Positions 7,780 to 15,988 of a stretch of 23,971 nt of DNA are shown here, one piece after another. Where the stretch lies: positions 1-23,971 of the forward strand of contig CATYEN010000034.1 in assembly GCA_958405565.1 (NCBI GenBank). The letters are read 5' to 3'. Each line of letters begins with the position of its first letter. Within the stretch, counting starts at the first letter, position 1. A program made the position numbers and the translations under genes. Under the pieces are notes generated by a model that worked only from the letters and a program-made list of their open reading frames with translations, was not told the DNA's origin and did not search any database. Origin of the DNA: an uncultured Collinsella sp. (lineage in GTDB: Bacteria; Actinomycetota; Coriobacteriia; Coriobacteriales; Coriobacteriaceae).

Positions 7780-8280
7780 CTATCTGCCATCTACGCGCTT
7801 GGCCATCCAAGCATGGGGCTGGCCCTCGTCTTCGTAGTCCACCGGGGCAATCTGCGTGTAACCCGCCTTAGAATAGAGCGGCAGCACGTATTCCTGCGCA
7901 TGCAGCTTAATGAGCCTGGCGCCGGCATCACGCGCGCACGTATCACTGGCCTCGACAATCTTGCTCGCCAGGCCGCGACGGCGCATGCTCGGCAACACGG
8001 CCACGCGCCCCATAATGTAGGTCTCCCCCGCCGCGACGCCTTCGTCCAAGTCGCACGCCGGCGACACCGGGGCTTCCGCATCAGCCGCGCGCTCAAGCTC
8101 TTCGGGAAACACGCGCGAGCAACCAGCAAGCTCGCCGTCTACATAGAGCGTCACATGAAGGCAGTTCGGATCCTCGTCGATAGCGTCGAACTCATTCTCG
8201 TAGCCCTGCTCGTCCATAAAAACGACGCGGCGCACCAACGCCGCGTCATCAAAGCATCCCGTCTTAAGTTGGATATCCAT
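7780..8280 (-). CDS. GNAT family N-acetyltransferase (166 aa)
   Basis: A small GCN5-related acetyltransferase. The acetyl-CoA binding motif appears as VAVLPSMRRRGLASKIVEAS, with the RRRGLA pyrophosphate loop, followed by a typical motif B ending in LPLYSKAGYTQI. It resembles the ElaA/YjcF-like group of GNAT proteins, but the acceptor substrate cannot be told from sequence. I chose the ATG at 8280 over an upstream TTG (8298), because AAAGGG lies about five bases before the ATG and the TTG has no ribosome site. It is the last gene of the wzz-kinase-phosphatase cluster, 39 bp beyond the phosphatase, so co-transcription is likely; a role in polysaccharide modification is only a guess. Confidence 0.85.
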   Translation of the reverse strand: MDIQLKTGCFDDAALVRRVVFMDEQGYENEFDAIDEDPNCLHVTLYVDGELAGCSRVFPEELERAADAEAPVSPACDLDEGVAAGETYIMGRVAVLPSMRRRGLASKIVEASDTCARDAGARLIKLHAQEYVLPLYSKAGYTQIAPVDYEDEGQPHAWMAKRVDGR

Positions 8281-8319
8281 GGCTGCCCTTTCATTCAATG
8301 CGAACGTTAGGGACAGATT

Positions 8320-8970
8320 TTAGCGAAAATGAGCCCCGCGCACGCTAAACTTCGCGCGAGCCTTCGCCAAGCAGTCGTAATGACCCACGTTATGGGCATC
8401 GCTCGCGATGAAGCTGTACAGGTTCTGATCGAACAGGCGCTGTGCTGGCTTTTTCTCGCGACCAAAGCGACCGCCGGCAATAAAGTCCGCCGAAGCCTGC
8501 AGCTTGCAGCCCATATCGACCAGACGCTCCGCCACGCTTACATCCTTTTGAACCGCACGATAGCGCTCAGGATGAGCGATGATCACCTGGTAGCCACGGC
8601 ACTGCAAATCGTAAATCGTGTTCTCGTACTCTCTAAACGCATACGCATCGGCATGCGTCGAAAGCTCGAGCAGAAACTCGTTGGTCCCATCGAAGTGCAA
8701 GTGCTCCGCGGCATCGACACCAAGCTCAACGAGCTTTCGATGGTTGACCTCGAAGCCCATCTGGAGCGGAAAACCGTCAGCGTTATCGCGCAGCAGCTCA
8801 AAGGCATCCCACATCTTGTCGTAATCAAAATAGGGATCACGGCAGTGAGGAGTGCAAACGATTCTGGTTACACCGGCCCGCTTGGCAGCCTCGAGCATCG
8901 CCAAGCTCTCTTCGAGATCGGCGGCGCCGTCGTCTACACCCGGCAAGATATGGCAATGAATGTCACGCAT
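8320..8970 (-). CDS. cpsB: Phosphotyrosine phosphatase, CpsB/CapC PHP family
   Basis: A metal-dependent protein tyrosine phosphatase of the PHP fold, which in Gram-positive capsule systems dephosphorylates the partner BY-kinase. The N-terminal metal motif DIHCHILPGVDDG is present at residues 3-15, with the further ligand-bearing segments CTPHCRDPYF, GFEVN, IIAHPERY and SDAHNVG. The 216-aa length is slightly short of the roughly 240-255 usual for CpsB/YwqE, the tail after SDAHNVGHYD being brief. It starts 17 bp after the kinase gene and clearly belongs to the same operon. The symbol is used in the family sense. Confidence 0.9.
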   Translation of the reverse strand: MRDIHCHILPGVDDGAADLEESLAMLEAAKRAGVTRIVCTPHCRDPYFDYDKMWDAFELLRDNADGFPLQMGFEVNHRKLVELGVDAAEHLHFDGTNEFLLELSTHADAYAFREYENTIYDLQCRGYQVIIAHPERYRAVQKDVSVAERLVDMGCKLQASADFIAGGRFGREKKPAQRLFDQNLYSFIASDAHNVGHYDCLAKARAKFSVRGAHFR

Positions 8971-8987
8971 AGGTCGGCCTCAATCAA

Positions 8988-9725
8988 CTAAACGTTTGCT
9001 CGGTTGGTGAAGATGCCCTTTTTGGAAGTGCCCTGATCGTCGGAGCCCTTCTTAACCTTCTTACCGTCCTTGGTGTAGTAAGAATAGTAGTACTCGCTGG
9101 TCTCGGTCTCGCAGTAGTTCATAACGGTACCGATAAGCTTGACCCTCTCGGACTTCTTAAGCTGGCCGATAGCGTTGAGTGCTTCCTCGCGCTTGGTAAA
9201 GTCCTCGCGCACCACGAACAGCGTACCGTCAGTCAGGCTGGCGATCTCGGCAGCATCGATGAAGGTGCCGACCGGAGGAGCGTCGAAGATAACGTACTGG
9301 AACTTAGCAGACAGCGCCTTTACCAGCTTGGAAAAACGATGGGAGACGATGATGTCGGCAGGATTGGGAATGTGCGGCTCGGCATCGAGGAAGTAGAAGT
9401 TCTTCTGACCCGTCTCGACGATCGCCTGGTCGATGGAAATCTGCTCGGACAGGACCGCGTAGAGTCCGCCGCGCGAACGGACGCCGAGCATATCGGAAAG
9501 GGACCTGCGGCGCATATCGGCCTCGACCAGAAGCACGGACTTGCCGCTCGTGGCGATTGCCTGAGCAAGGTTGATGGAAACCGTAGACTTGCCCTCGTTG
9601 GGAATCGAGGACGTAACGGTGATGGTGCGAATGGGGTCATCCACGCTCGCAAAGCGGATGTTGGCCAGAAGGGTCTTGGCGGCATTCTGTACAACGAGCT
9701 TATCGGTGTTCTTTGCCTTAGCCAT
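8988..9725 (-). CDS. cpsD: Tyrosine-protein kinase, CpsD/CapB BY-kinase family
   Basis: A bacterial tyrosine autokinase controlling polysaccharide polymerisation and export. It has the P-loop SSIPNEGKST (about residues 40-49), the Walker A' segment VLLVEADMRR and the Walker B segment YVIFDAPPVG. Near the C-terminus is the tyrosine cluster YYYSYY, the expected autophosphorylation site and substrate of CpsB. The protein lacks its own membrane domain; the adjacent Wzz-like protein supplies it, as in Gram-positive split systems. It starts 2 bp after the wzz-like gene, implying tight coupling. Confidence 0.93.
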   Translation of the reverse strand: MAKAKNTDKLVVQNAAKTLLANIRFASVDDPIRTITVTSSIPNEGKSTVSINLAQAIATSGKSVLLVEADMRRRSLSDMLGVRSRGGLYAVLSEQISIDQAIVETGQKNFYFLDAEPHIPNPADIIVSHRFSKLVKALSAKFQYVIFDAPPVGTFIDAAEIASLTDGTLFVVREDFTKREEALNAIGQLKKSERVKLIGTVMNYCETETSEYYYSYYTKDGKKVKKGSDDQGTSKKGIFTNRANV

Positions 9726-9727
9726 GC

Positions 9728-10384
9728 CTATTTACCACCTTTCATAGCCGGAATTCGGCCAACAACGGGAATACCCAGGAGCTCTTCTGCCTCTTCGGCA
9801 CCGCGGATGCGGGTGTTGAGCATATCTGCCAAGACGACATAGGCAACTGCGATAAAGATGCCCGCGAGGAACGCGACGGCAACGTACAGCATGCGCTTGG
9901 GACCGCTGGGGGCCTCGGGGGTCTTGGCCTCGTCGATAACGTTGATGCTCTGGGCAGCGCCGACGTTCTGGGCGACCGTACTCACCGAGCTGGCCATGGC
10001 CTTAGCGACCTCAGCCGTCTCCTTGGCATCGGTGCCGGTGACCGAAAGCGTAATAACGCGCGTGGTCGTCTCGGAGGAAACAGAGACCTTGTAGTCATCC
10101 AAATCGGAAAGGCCCAGCTCGTTGGCAGCACCGCTCTTAACGCTATCGCTATCGAGCAGCGTGGCGATATCGTTGGAAAGCATCTGGCTCGCCGAGAGGT
10201 CGTTGTAGCTCATCTGACCGCTATCGTCGGTCTTGGCGAGAATGTACATGCTCGTCGTGGCGGTGTAGGTGTTATCCATCGCAGCGAAGGACACGATGCC
10301 CATGGCGATCGCGCAAACCACCGGAAGGGTGATGACCAGCTTAAGGTGCTTTTTCAGCAGCTGGAACAATTCGAGAAGGGTCAT
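9728..10384 (-). CDS. Wzz/CapA-type chain-length and kinase-activator protein
   Basis: A polysaccharide co-polymerase of the Wzz/CapA (YveK-like) family, the membrane partner that activates the BY-kinase. A first membrane segment lies near residues 15-35 (LKLVITLPVVCAIAMGIVSF), followed by the family-typical YTATTSMYI and an extracytoplasmic domain. A Pro-rich KTPEAPSGPKR motif then precedes the second segment (about 165-188). The short cytosolic tail ends near VVGRIPAMKGGK, where kinase contact is expected. ATG with GAAAGG about eight bases upstream. First gene of the four-gene cluster. No glycosyltransferase, flippase or polymerase gene is in the window. Confidence 0.9.
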   Translation of the reverse strand: MTLLELFQLLKKHLKLVITLPVVCAIAMGIVSFAAMDNTYTATTSMYILAKTDDSGQMSYNDLSASQMLSNDIATLLDSDSVKSGAANELGLSDLDDYKVSVSSETTTRVITLSVTGTDAKETAEVAKAMASSVSTVAQNVGAAQSINVIDEAKTPEAPSGPKRMLYVAVAFLAGIFIAVAYVVLADMLNTRIRGAEEAEELLGIPVVGRIPAMKGGK

Positions 10385-10528
10385 GCAGCTTGCCTTTCAG
10401 TTCCCCAGTTCGTATTGACAAAACTGTCCGTATGTTATCGCATCTTTTTATCGAGACCAAACTCTATACATAAGAAACAGCCTCTACTGTAAAAATGCCG
10501 GAAGCGTCCGTAAAATTGCGCAACAACA

Positions 10529-10557
10529 ACGCCGCACCTGAAAGACAGATGCGGCGT
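10529..10557 (-). terminator. Terminator of the phoB-phoR transcript
   Basis: An 11-bp stem (10547-10557 pairing with 10529-10539, one G-T wobble) with a 7-nt loop lies 26 bp beyond the phoR stop. It is followed on the minus strand by TTGTTGTTG, an interrupted T-tract. It separates phoR from the downstream wzz-like operon. Confidence 0.6.
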
Positions 10558-10582
10558 CTGCGCGAATAACTATGTTGTATCG

Positions 10583-12007
10583 CTATGCGAATGGCTCGTC
10601 CTGCTGTATGGGAAACGTCACCGTAATGGTGGTTCCCACGCCCGGTTCGCTCTCCAGGTCGATATCGGCATGATGGTACAAGGCGGCATGTTTAACGATC
10701 GCCAGGCCCAGACCCGTTCCACCGCGTGCCTTTGATCGACTCTTGTCCACGCGGTAGAAACGCTCGAACACCTTGCCCTGCTCCTCGGGCGCAATGCCAA
10801 TACCCGTGTCGGCAACCGCAAGAAACGGCTGGCCTTCATCGTTGGTCCCGCACGTAAGTGTCACCGTACCACCGGGTCGGTTATAGCGGATGGCGTTGCT
10901 CGCCAGGTTATAGATGAGCTCGTCAATCAGACGCGATACGCCTTCGATGACCACGGGCTGTGACTCATGGCCTATCGTCACATTCGCCTGACGGGCAACC
11001 TGTTCAAGACGCTGCTCAACCGCATAGATGGCACGAGAGAGCTCAATAGGCTCCGTGGACCCAATGGGCACCGCCTCGCCCTCAGTCGCACGCTCGGCCT
11101 CGTCCAAGTTAGACAGCGTAAGAATGTCGTTGACAAGCGCTGCCAAACGGCCTGCCTCACGGTAGATGCGGCCGCCAAAGGTGCGCAGATCGTCCTCGCC
11201 CTCGACCATACCATTTGCGATGAGCTCGGCATAGCCCGAGATCGCGGTGAGCGGGGTCTTGAGCTCGTGGGTGATATTTGCCGTGAACTCGCGACGCATG
11301 CGGTCGTTGTCCGCCAGCACTGCCATCTGGCGTTTAAGCTCCTGGCGCTGCGACTCAATGCGCTCGAGCATGGGAACCATCTCGGCATAGGCATGCTCGT
11401 AGCTGCGGCGTGGATGGTCCAGATCCACCTCTTGCAACGGCGCAATAATGGCACGGGATTCGCGACGCGCCAGGAAAAACGAGAGCACCGCGCCGGCTGC
11501 CGCGATAAGCAACATCGGCGCCACCATCGACAGCAAAATCGCCGCAACGCCGGGTTGAGCTTGCGCCAGACGAACAACCTGACCGTTATCAAGACGCACG
11601 GCGCGATACAACATGATCTCATCGAGCGTAGAACTTGCGCGCTCCGCGGAGCCCGAGCCGCTCTCGAAGGCCTCGGCGACCTCGGGGCGATCGCCGTGAT
11701 TGGGCAGCATTGAAGGCGATGCCTCGTTGTCGTAGGCAACTGACCCGTCTTTGTTAATCAGCGTGATACGAAGATCCTCGCGATCGAGGCTGCGCAAGAA
11801 TGCAATGGGCTCCTGCTGCTCGTCAAGCGCGGCGGCAATGAGCTCAGTTTCTTGCGAAAGGTTGGCGCTCGTGGCATCTGCCAGGGTGTTTTGCACAAAG
11901 AACGCGCCCAACACCGTAAACGCCACGATAACCGCCATGGCACAGACAAAGATCGTCGCAAAAACGCGGTGCGACAACGTGTGTTTTCCCTGGGGAGCAA
12001 AGACCAC
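10583..12007 (-). CDS. phoR: PhoR-like sensor histidine kinase (474 aa), intact copy
   Basis: A membrane sensor kinase paired with the adjacent PhoB-like regulator; with pstB upstream, phosphate sensing is the likely role. TM1 spans about residues 17-38, an extracytoplasmic segment about 39-156 and TM2 about 157-179. The dimerisation motif ITHELKTPLTAISGY has its phospho-accepting His at 247. The ATPase domain has the N box LIYNLASNAIRYN and the G boxes ADTGIGI and GGTGLGLAI. No PAS domain is evident between TM2 and the kinase. The GTG start is supported by GGAGGAG overlapping the phoB stop region. The first 104 codons also occur, identically, at the start of the chimeric kinase at 13777-15198; this copy carries the only complete phoR. 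Confidence 0.9.
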   Translation of the reverse strand: MVFAPQGKHTLSHRVFATIFVCAMAVIVAFTVLGAFFVQNTLADATSANLSQETELIAAALDEQQEPIAFLRSLDREDLRITLINKDGSVAYDNEASPSMLPNHGDRPEVAEAFESGSGSAERASSTLDEIMLYRAVRLDNGQVVRLAQAQPGVAAILLSMVAPMLLIAAAGAVLSFFLARRESRAIIAPLQEVDLDHPRRSYEHAYAEMVPMLERIESQRQELKRQMAVLADNDRMRREFTANITHELKTPLTAISGYAELIANGMVEGEDDLRTFGGRIYREAGRLAALVNDILTLSNLDEAERATEGEAVPIGSTEPIELSRAIYAVEQRLEQVARQANVTIGHESQPVVIEGVSRLIDELIYNLASNAIRYNRPGGTVTLTCGTNDEGQPFLAVADTGIGIAPEEQGKVFERFYRVDKSRSKARGGTGLGLAIVKHAALYHHADIDLESEPGVGTTITVTFPIQQDEPFA

Positions 12008-12010
12008 GGG

Positions 12011-12733
12011 TTACTCCTCCGATGTGGCGGCGTCGTCACCTTCGGCACCATCACCGGCCGAAGGCTCAGCCAGGCGATAGCCCACGCCGCGCACGGTCTC
12101 GATAGCGCTCGCATGCTCGCCGAGCTTTTGGCGAAGCGTCTGCACGTGGACGTCGACGGTGCGCGAACCGCCGTCAAAGTCCCAACCCCACACGCTCTGC
12201 AGCAACGACTCGCGGGTAAAGACCACGCCGGGCTTGCGCATGAGATACTCGAGCAGGTCGAACTCGCGCAGGGTGAGCTTGAGTGGCTCGCCGGCAACGG
12301 TCACCTCGCGATGGCTGGGCGAGAGCACGATGTCGCCCACGCTCAGTACATCGCTCGCCTGCTTGACCATGCCGCCGCGACGCAGCAGCGCGCGGCAACG
12401 GCTGGCAAGCTCCATGAGCGAAAACGGCTTGGTCAGGTAATCGTCAGCGCCACCATCGAGCGCCATGACCTTGTCGAGCTCGGTATCCTTAGCGGTGAGC
12501 ATCATAATGGGCACCGTCGCCGTCAGGCGGTCGGCGCGCAAGCGGCGCATAATTGCCAGGCCGTCGGTATCGGGCAGCATGATATCGAGCAGGACGGCAT
12601 CGGGCACCCGTCGTGCCACGGCAGCCTTAAACTCACCATCGCACGAAAAGCCCTCGGCCTCGATTCCCTGCTTGCGCAGGGCGTAGACCGTCAAATCCCT
12701 GATGTTGTCATCGTCCTCGACGTAATAGATCAT
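12011..12733 (-). CDS. phoB: PhoB-like response regulator, copy A
   Basis: An OmpR/PhoB-family regulator of 240 aa. The receiver domain has acidic residues at 7-9, the phospho-acceptor Asp50 in LLDIMLPD, and the conserved Thr/Lys in LTAKD. A winged-helix DNA-binding domain follows (LREFDLLEYLMRKPGVVFTRESLL ... RTVDVHVQTLRQKLG ... GVGYRL). It lies 64 bp downstream of pstB and 3 bp upstream of phoR, whose ribosome site overlaps its end. The family role is activation of phosphate-starvation genes when phosphorylated by PhoR. This copy precedes the intact phoR. It is identical to copy B at 15202-15924. Confidence 0.92.
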   Translation of the reverse strand: MIYYVEDDDNIRDLTVYALRKQGIEAEGFSCDGEFKAAVARRVPDAVLLDIMLPDTDGLAIMRRLRADRLTATVPIMMLTAKDTELDKVMALDGGADDYLTKPFSLMELASRCRALLRRGGMVKQASDVLSVGDIVLSPSHREVTVAGEPLKLTLREFDLLEYLMRKPGVVFTRESLLQSVWGWDFDGGSRTVDVHVQTLRQKLGEHASAIETVRGVGYRLAEPSAGDGAEGDDAATSEE

Positions 12734-12797
12734 GTTGAACCCCTTTGCGGCCGGTATGACCGCATCTTAACCCTAAAGGCGCCTGTACTAGATAGTA

Positions 12798-13673
12798 TCA
12801 GCCAAAACGGCCCGTCAAATAATCCGCCGTGCGCGGATCGGTCGGATTCTTAAAGAGCTGCGCGGTAGGCGCATGCTCCACCAGCTCGCCCAGCAAAAAG
12901 AACGCGACCGAGTCGGAAATGCGCGCGGCCTGCTGCATGTTGTGCGTAACGACCACCAGCGTGCACGTTTCCTTGAGCTCGCAGGCCAGCTGCTCAACCA
13001 CCAGCGTCGACACGGGATCGAGGGCGCTCGTGGGCTCATCCATCAGCAGGATGTCGGGCTGCACAGCAAGCGCACGAGCGATGCACAGACGCTGCTGCTG
13101 TCCGCCCGAAAGGCCCAGGCCCGACTCCTTGAGCTTGTCCTTGACCTCGTCCCACAATGCGGCGCGGCGCAGGGAGTCCTCGACCAGCTCGTCAAGCACA
13201 ACGCGATCGCGCACGCCCATGCCGCGAGGGCCATAGGCAACGTTGTCGTAGATGCTCATGGGAAACGGATTGGGGCGCTGGAACACCATGCCCACGCGCT
13301 GACGCAGGCGGCAGATATCGTAATCGCCCAGGATATCCTGGCCGTCGAGCGCGATCTTGCCCTCGATACGGCAATCCTTGATGCTATCGTTCATGCGGTT
13401 AAAGCAGCGCAGCAGCGTCGACTTGCCACAACCAGAAGGCCCGATAAACGAGGTAATCTGCTTGTCGCGGATTTTGATGTTCACGTCCTTGAGCGCATGG
13501 TGGTCGCCATAGAACAGGTCGAGGCCCTCCACATCGATGCGCGTCGGCGAGGCCGCAAGGTCCTCTGCCGTGGGGCGAGTCGCATCCCCAACTTCGCGCT
13601 CGTGCGCGGCCTCGGCCTGCGCCTCCATGAGTTCCTCAAGCTCCGTGGGCTCCATAGCCGCAGCAGCCGTCAT
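12798..13673 (-). CDS. pstB: Phosphate ABC transporter ATP-binding protein PstB, copy A
   Basis: The cytoplasmic ATPase of the PstSCAB high-affinity phosphate importer. It has Walker A GPSGCGKST, the PstB-typical RCFNRMND, Q-loop GMVFQRPNPFPMSIYDNVAYGPR, signature LSGGQQQR, Walker B ILLMDEPTSALDP and the H-loop VVTHNMQQA. I chose the ATG at 13673 because GGAGGT lies eight bases before it; an ATG at 13688 would add five residues and itself contains that ribosome site. An N-terminal acidic extension of about 45 residues precedes the ABC domain, longer than usual. No pstS, pstC, pstA or phoU is in the window, so the permease partners must be elsewhere. Confidence 0.95.
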   Translation of the reverse strand: MTAAAAMEPTELEELMEAQAEAAHEREVGDATRPTAEDLAASPTRIDVEGLDLFYGDHHALKDVNIKIRDKQITSFIGPSGCGKSTLLRCFNRMNDSIKDCRIEGKIALDGQDILGDYDICRLRQRVGMVFQRPNPFPMSIYDNVAYGPRGMGVRDRVVLDELVEDSLRRAALWDEVKDKLKESGLGLSGGQQQRLCIARALAVQPDILLMDEPTSALDPVSTLVVEQLACELKETCTLVVVTHNMQQAARISDSVAFFLLGELVEHAPTAQLFKNPTDPRTADYLTGRFG

Positions 13674-13728
13674 ACCGCATACCTCCATATCGATATCAAT
13701 TCAGCAGTATCGATAGTAGGAATCGCGG

Positions 13729-13769
13729 CTCATACGCACGTGAGCGCATTGTCAAGTGTTTGTAAGGGC
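13729..13769 (-). promoter_or_regulatory. Candidate PhoB-box-like direct repeat and promoter of pstB, copy A
   Basis: Two 11-bp direct repeats on the plus strand (ATTGTCAAGTG at 13748-13758, TTTGTAAGGGC at 13759-13769) resemble the 11-bp periodic pho boxes. On the minus strand they overlap a perfect TTGACA (13750-13755), with TATGAG 15 bp downstream (13729-13734). The short spacer and weak -10 would fit an activator-dependent promoter. It lies in the 103-bp gap before pstB. The same sequence recurs 3,191 bp further on. Confidence 0.35.
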
Positions 13770-13776
13770 ACGCTAG

Positions 13777-15198
13777 CTATGCGGCGGGCAGCTCGATGGT
13801 GAATATCGTGTGTTCGGGCGTCGATTCACATGCAACGGTACCGCCGTGTGCCGCGATGATCTCCTTGGCAATAGCAAGGCCCAGGCCGGCACCACCGCGA
13901 TTGGTCGCACGCGCCGCATCCAGGCGATAGAACTTCTCAAAGATCACCTTGAGCTTAGCCGCAGGGATAGGATCGCCCTGATTGATAAAGCGCACGCGCA
14001 CGCCGCCATCGTCTTGGCGCCTGGCCTCAATCGTGATAGTCGAGCCCTCATAGCTATAGGCGACAGCGTTTTTCATGATGTTGTTAAACACGCGGGCCAT
14101 CTTGTCGCCATCCACGAGCACCGTCAGGTCCTCGCGAATATCAACTTGGGCTTCCTTATGCTGCTCGTTGAGGATGGGATAGAACTCGTCAGCCACCTGA
14201 GCCAGCAGCAACCCCAGATCAACATAGCCGCGCGTGAGCACGATATCGTGGAAGTCAAAGCGCGTGATATCGAAGAACTCTTCGATGAGCGCATCGAGCC
14301 GGTGCGCCTTGTCGAGCGCCACGCCCGTAAAGTGCGCACGTTGCTCAACCGGCAGCTCGGGAGCCTCTTGCAGCAGCGAAAGATAGCCCACCACACTGGC
14401 AAGCGGGGTGCGTAGGTCATGTGCCAAGTACGTGACCAGATCGTCCTTGCGATGAGACTCGTCACGCAAGGCCTGCTGCACCTTGCGCTCGCGATCGCGC
14501 ACACGGTTGAGTGCGCCCTCGACCTCCAGGAAGTCGCCGTCGATGTTGTCCCAGGTGTCGGGGTGATCGATCAGGCGATCTTGAATACGAGCGGCCAGCA
14601 CACAATCGGCATGCTGCTCGCCCTGCTCATAGCCCTGGTAGTACAGGGCGCGGCCGCAAAAGAACAGCACGCACACGGCAAGCGCAAGCACAAAGCCAAG
14701 CATGTTGAATACAAAGCCGGCATCGAACAGCACCGGCCCTTCGATGCCGCTGAGTGCCATGGCGCCAATCGCCAACGTCATGGCCCACGCGGCACCGCCA
14801 ATCACCACGCAGCGGCGTACGATTTCAAATCGATCGATCAGCAAAAAGCCGACAAGCAGCACCGCCAAGATTCCAGCGATGTTATCGTGATTGGGCAGCA
14901 TTGAAGGCGATGCCTCGTTGTCGTAGGCAACTGACCCGTCTTTGTTAATCAGCGTGATACGAAGATCCTCGCGATCGAGGCTGCGCAAGAATGCAATGGG
15001 CTCCTGCTGCTCGTCAAGCGCGGCGGCAATGAGCTCAGTTTCTTGCGAAAGGTTGGCGCTCGTGGCATCTGCCAGGGTGTTTTGCACAAAGAACGCGCCC
15101 AACACCGTAAACGCCACGATAACCGCCATGGCACAGACAAAGATCGTCGCAAAAACGCGGTGCGACAACGTGTGTTTTCCCTGGGGAGCAAAGACCAC
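13777..15198 (-). CDS. Chimeric sensor kinase: PhoR N-terminus fused to VanS-like kinase (473 aa)
   Basis: This reading frame was created at the duplication junction. Codons 1-104 (14887-15198) are identical to the start of phoR: GTG start with its ribosome site, TM1 and about 66 residues of the extracytoplasmic segment. From residue 105 (13777-14886) the protein equals the vanS-like kinase from its DNIAGILAVLL segment to the stop. That portion carries membrane segments 2-4, the His of LAHDLRTPL at about 260, the N box FNNIMKNAVAYS and the G box GGAGLGLAI. The fusion is in frame. It joins an outward-facing PhoR loop to the outward end of VanS-like TM2, so the membrane topology should be kept. 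It occupies the phoR position 3 bp after phoB copy B. Whether it is expressed or functional is unknown. Confidence 0.85.
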   Translation of the reverse strand: MVFAPQGKHTLSHRVFATIFVCAMAVIVAFTVLGAFFVQNTLADATSANLSQETELIAAALDEQQEPIAFLRSLDREDLRITLINKDGSVAYDNEASPSMLPNHDNIAGILAVLLVGFLLIDRFEIVRRCVVIGGAAWAMTLAIGAMALSGIEGPVLFDAGFVFNMLGFVLALAVCVLFFCGRALYYQGYEQGEQHADCVLAARIQDRLIDHPDTWDNIDGDFLEVEGALNRVRDRERKVQQALRDESHRKDDLVTYLAHDLRTPLASVVGYLSLLQEAPELPVEQRAHFTGVALDKAHRLDALIEEFFDITRFDFHDIVLTRGYVDLGLLLAQVADEFYPILNEQHKEAQVDIREDLTVLVDGDKMARVFNNIMKNAVAYSYEGSTITIEARRQDDGGVRVRFINQGDPIPAAKLKVIFEKFYRLDAARATNRGGAGLGLAIAKEIIAAHGGTVACESTPEHTIFTIELPAA

Positions 15199-15201
15199 GG
15201 G

Positions 15202-15924
15202 TTACTCCTCCGATGTGGCGGCGTCGTCACCTTCGGCACCATCACCGGCCGAAGGCTCAGCCAGGCGATAGCCCACGCCGCGCACGGTCTCGATAGCGCT
15301 CGCATGCTCGCCGAGCTTTTGGCGAAGCGTCTGCACGTGGACGTCGACGGTGCGCGAACCGCCGTCAAAGTCCCAACCCCACACGCTCTGCAGCAACGAC
15401 TCGCGGGTAAAGACCACGCCGGGCTTGCGCATGAGATACTCGAGCAGGTCGAACTCGCGCAGGGTGAGCTTGAGTGGCTCGCCGGCAACGGTCACCTCGC
15501 GATGGCTGGGCGAGAGCACGATGTCGCCCACGCTCAGTACATCGCTCGCCTGCTTGACCATGCCGCCGCGACGCAGCAGCGCGCGGCAACGGCTGGCAAG
15601 CTCCATGAGCGAAAACGGCTTGGTCAGGTAATCGTCAGCGCCACCATCGAGCGCCATGACCTTGTCGAGCTCGGTATCCTTAGCGGTGAGCATCATAATG
15701 GGCACCGTCGCCGTCAGGCGGTCGGCGCGCAAGCGGCGCATAATTGCCAGGCCGTCGGTATCGGGCAGCATGATATCGAGCAGGACGGCATCGGGCACCC
15801 GTCGTGCCACGGCAGCCTTAAACTCACCATCGCACGAAAAGCCCTCGGCCTCGATTCCCTGCTTGCGCAGGGCGTAGACCGTCAAATCCCTGATGTTGTC
15901 ATCGTCCTCGACGTAATAGATCAT
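15202..15924 (-). CDS. phoB: PhoB-like response regulator, copy B
   Basis: Identical in all 240 residues to copy A, with intact phospho-acceptor Asp50 and winged-helix domain. It differs only in context: the gene 3 bp downstream is the chimeric kinase, not intact phoR. If both copies are expressed, PhoB dosage doubles. The chimera's VanS-type dimerisation domain would not be expected to phosphorylate this regulator efficiently (inference from known kinase-regulator specificity rules). Confidence 0.92.
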   Translation of the reverse strand: MIYYVEDDDNIRDLTVYALRKQGIEAEGFSCDGEFKAAVARRVPDAVLLDIMLPDTDGLAIMRRLRADRLTATVPIMMLTAKDTELDKVMALDGGADDYLTKPFSLMELASRCRALLRRGGMVKQASDVLSVGDIVLSPSHREVTVAGEPLKLTLREFDLLEYLMRKPGVVFTRESLLQSVWGWDFDGGSRTVDVHVQTLRQKLGEHASAIETVRGVGYRLAEPSAGDGAEGDDAATSEE

Positions 15925-15988
15925 GTTGAACCCCTTTGCGGCCGGTATGACCGCATCTTAACCCTAAAGGCGCCTGTACTAGATAGTA

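Larger units (their letters stand above)
11696..14886. repeat. Tandem duplication, copy A (3,191 bp)
   Basis: This block is repeated head to tail at 14887-18077. It runs from codon 104 of phoR through phoB and pstB into the vanS-like kinase reading frame. Corresponding genes and intergenic sequences appear identical: both phoB and both pstB translations match residue for residue, and several overlapping frames match too. The breakpoint shows a 2-bp shared CG (14886-14887) between the parental sequences, which differ on either side. Confidence 0.95.

Noticed and set aside
11852..12853. 333-codon plus-strand frame (and its duplicate at 15043-16044)
   Set aside because: Opposite phoR-phoB and present twice only because the block is duplicated.
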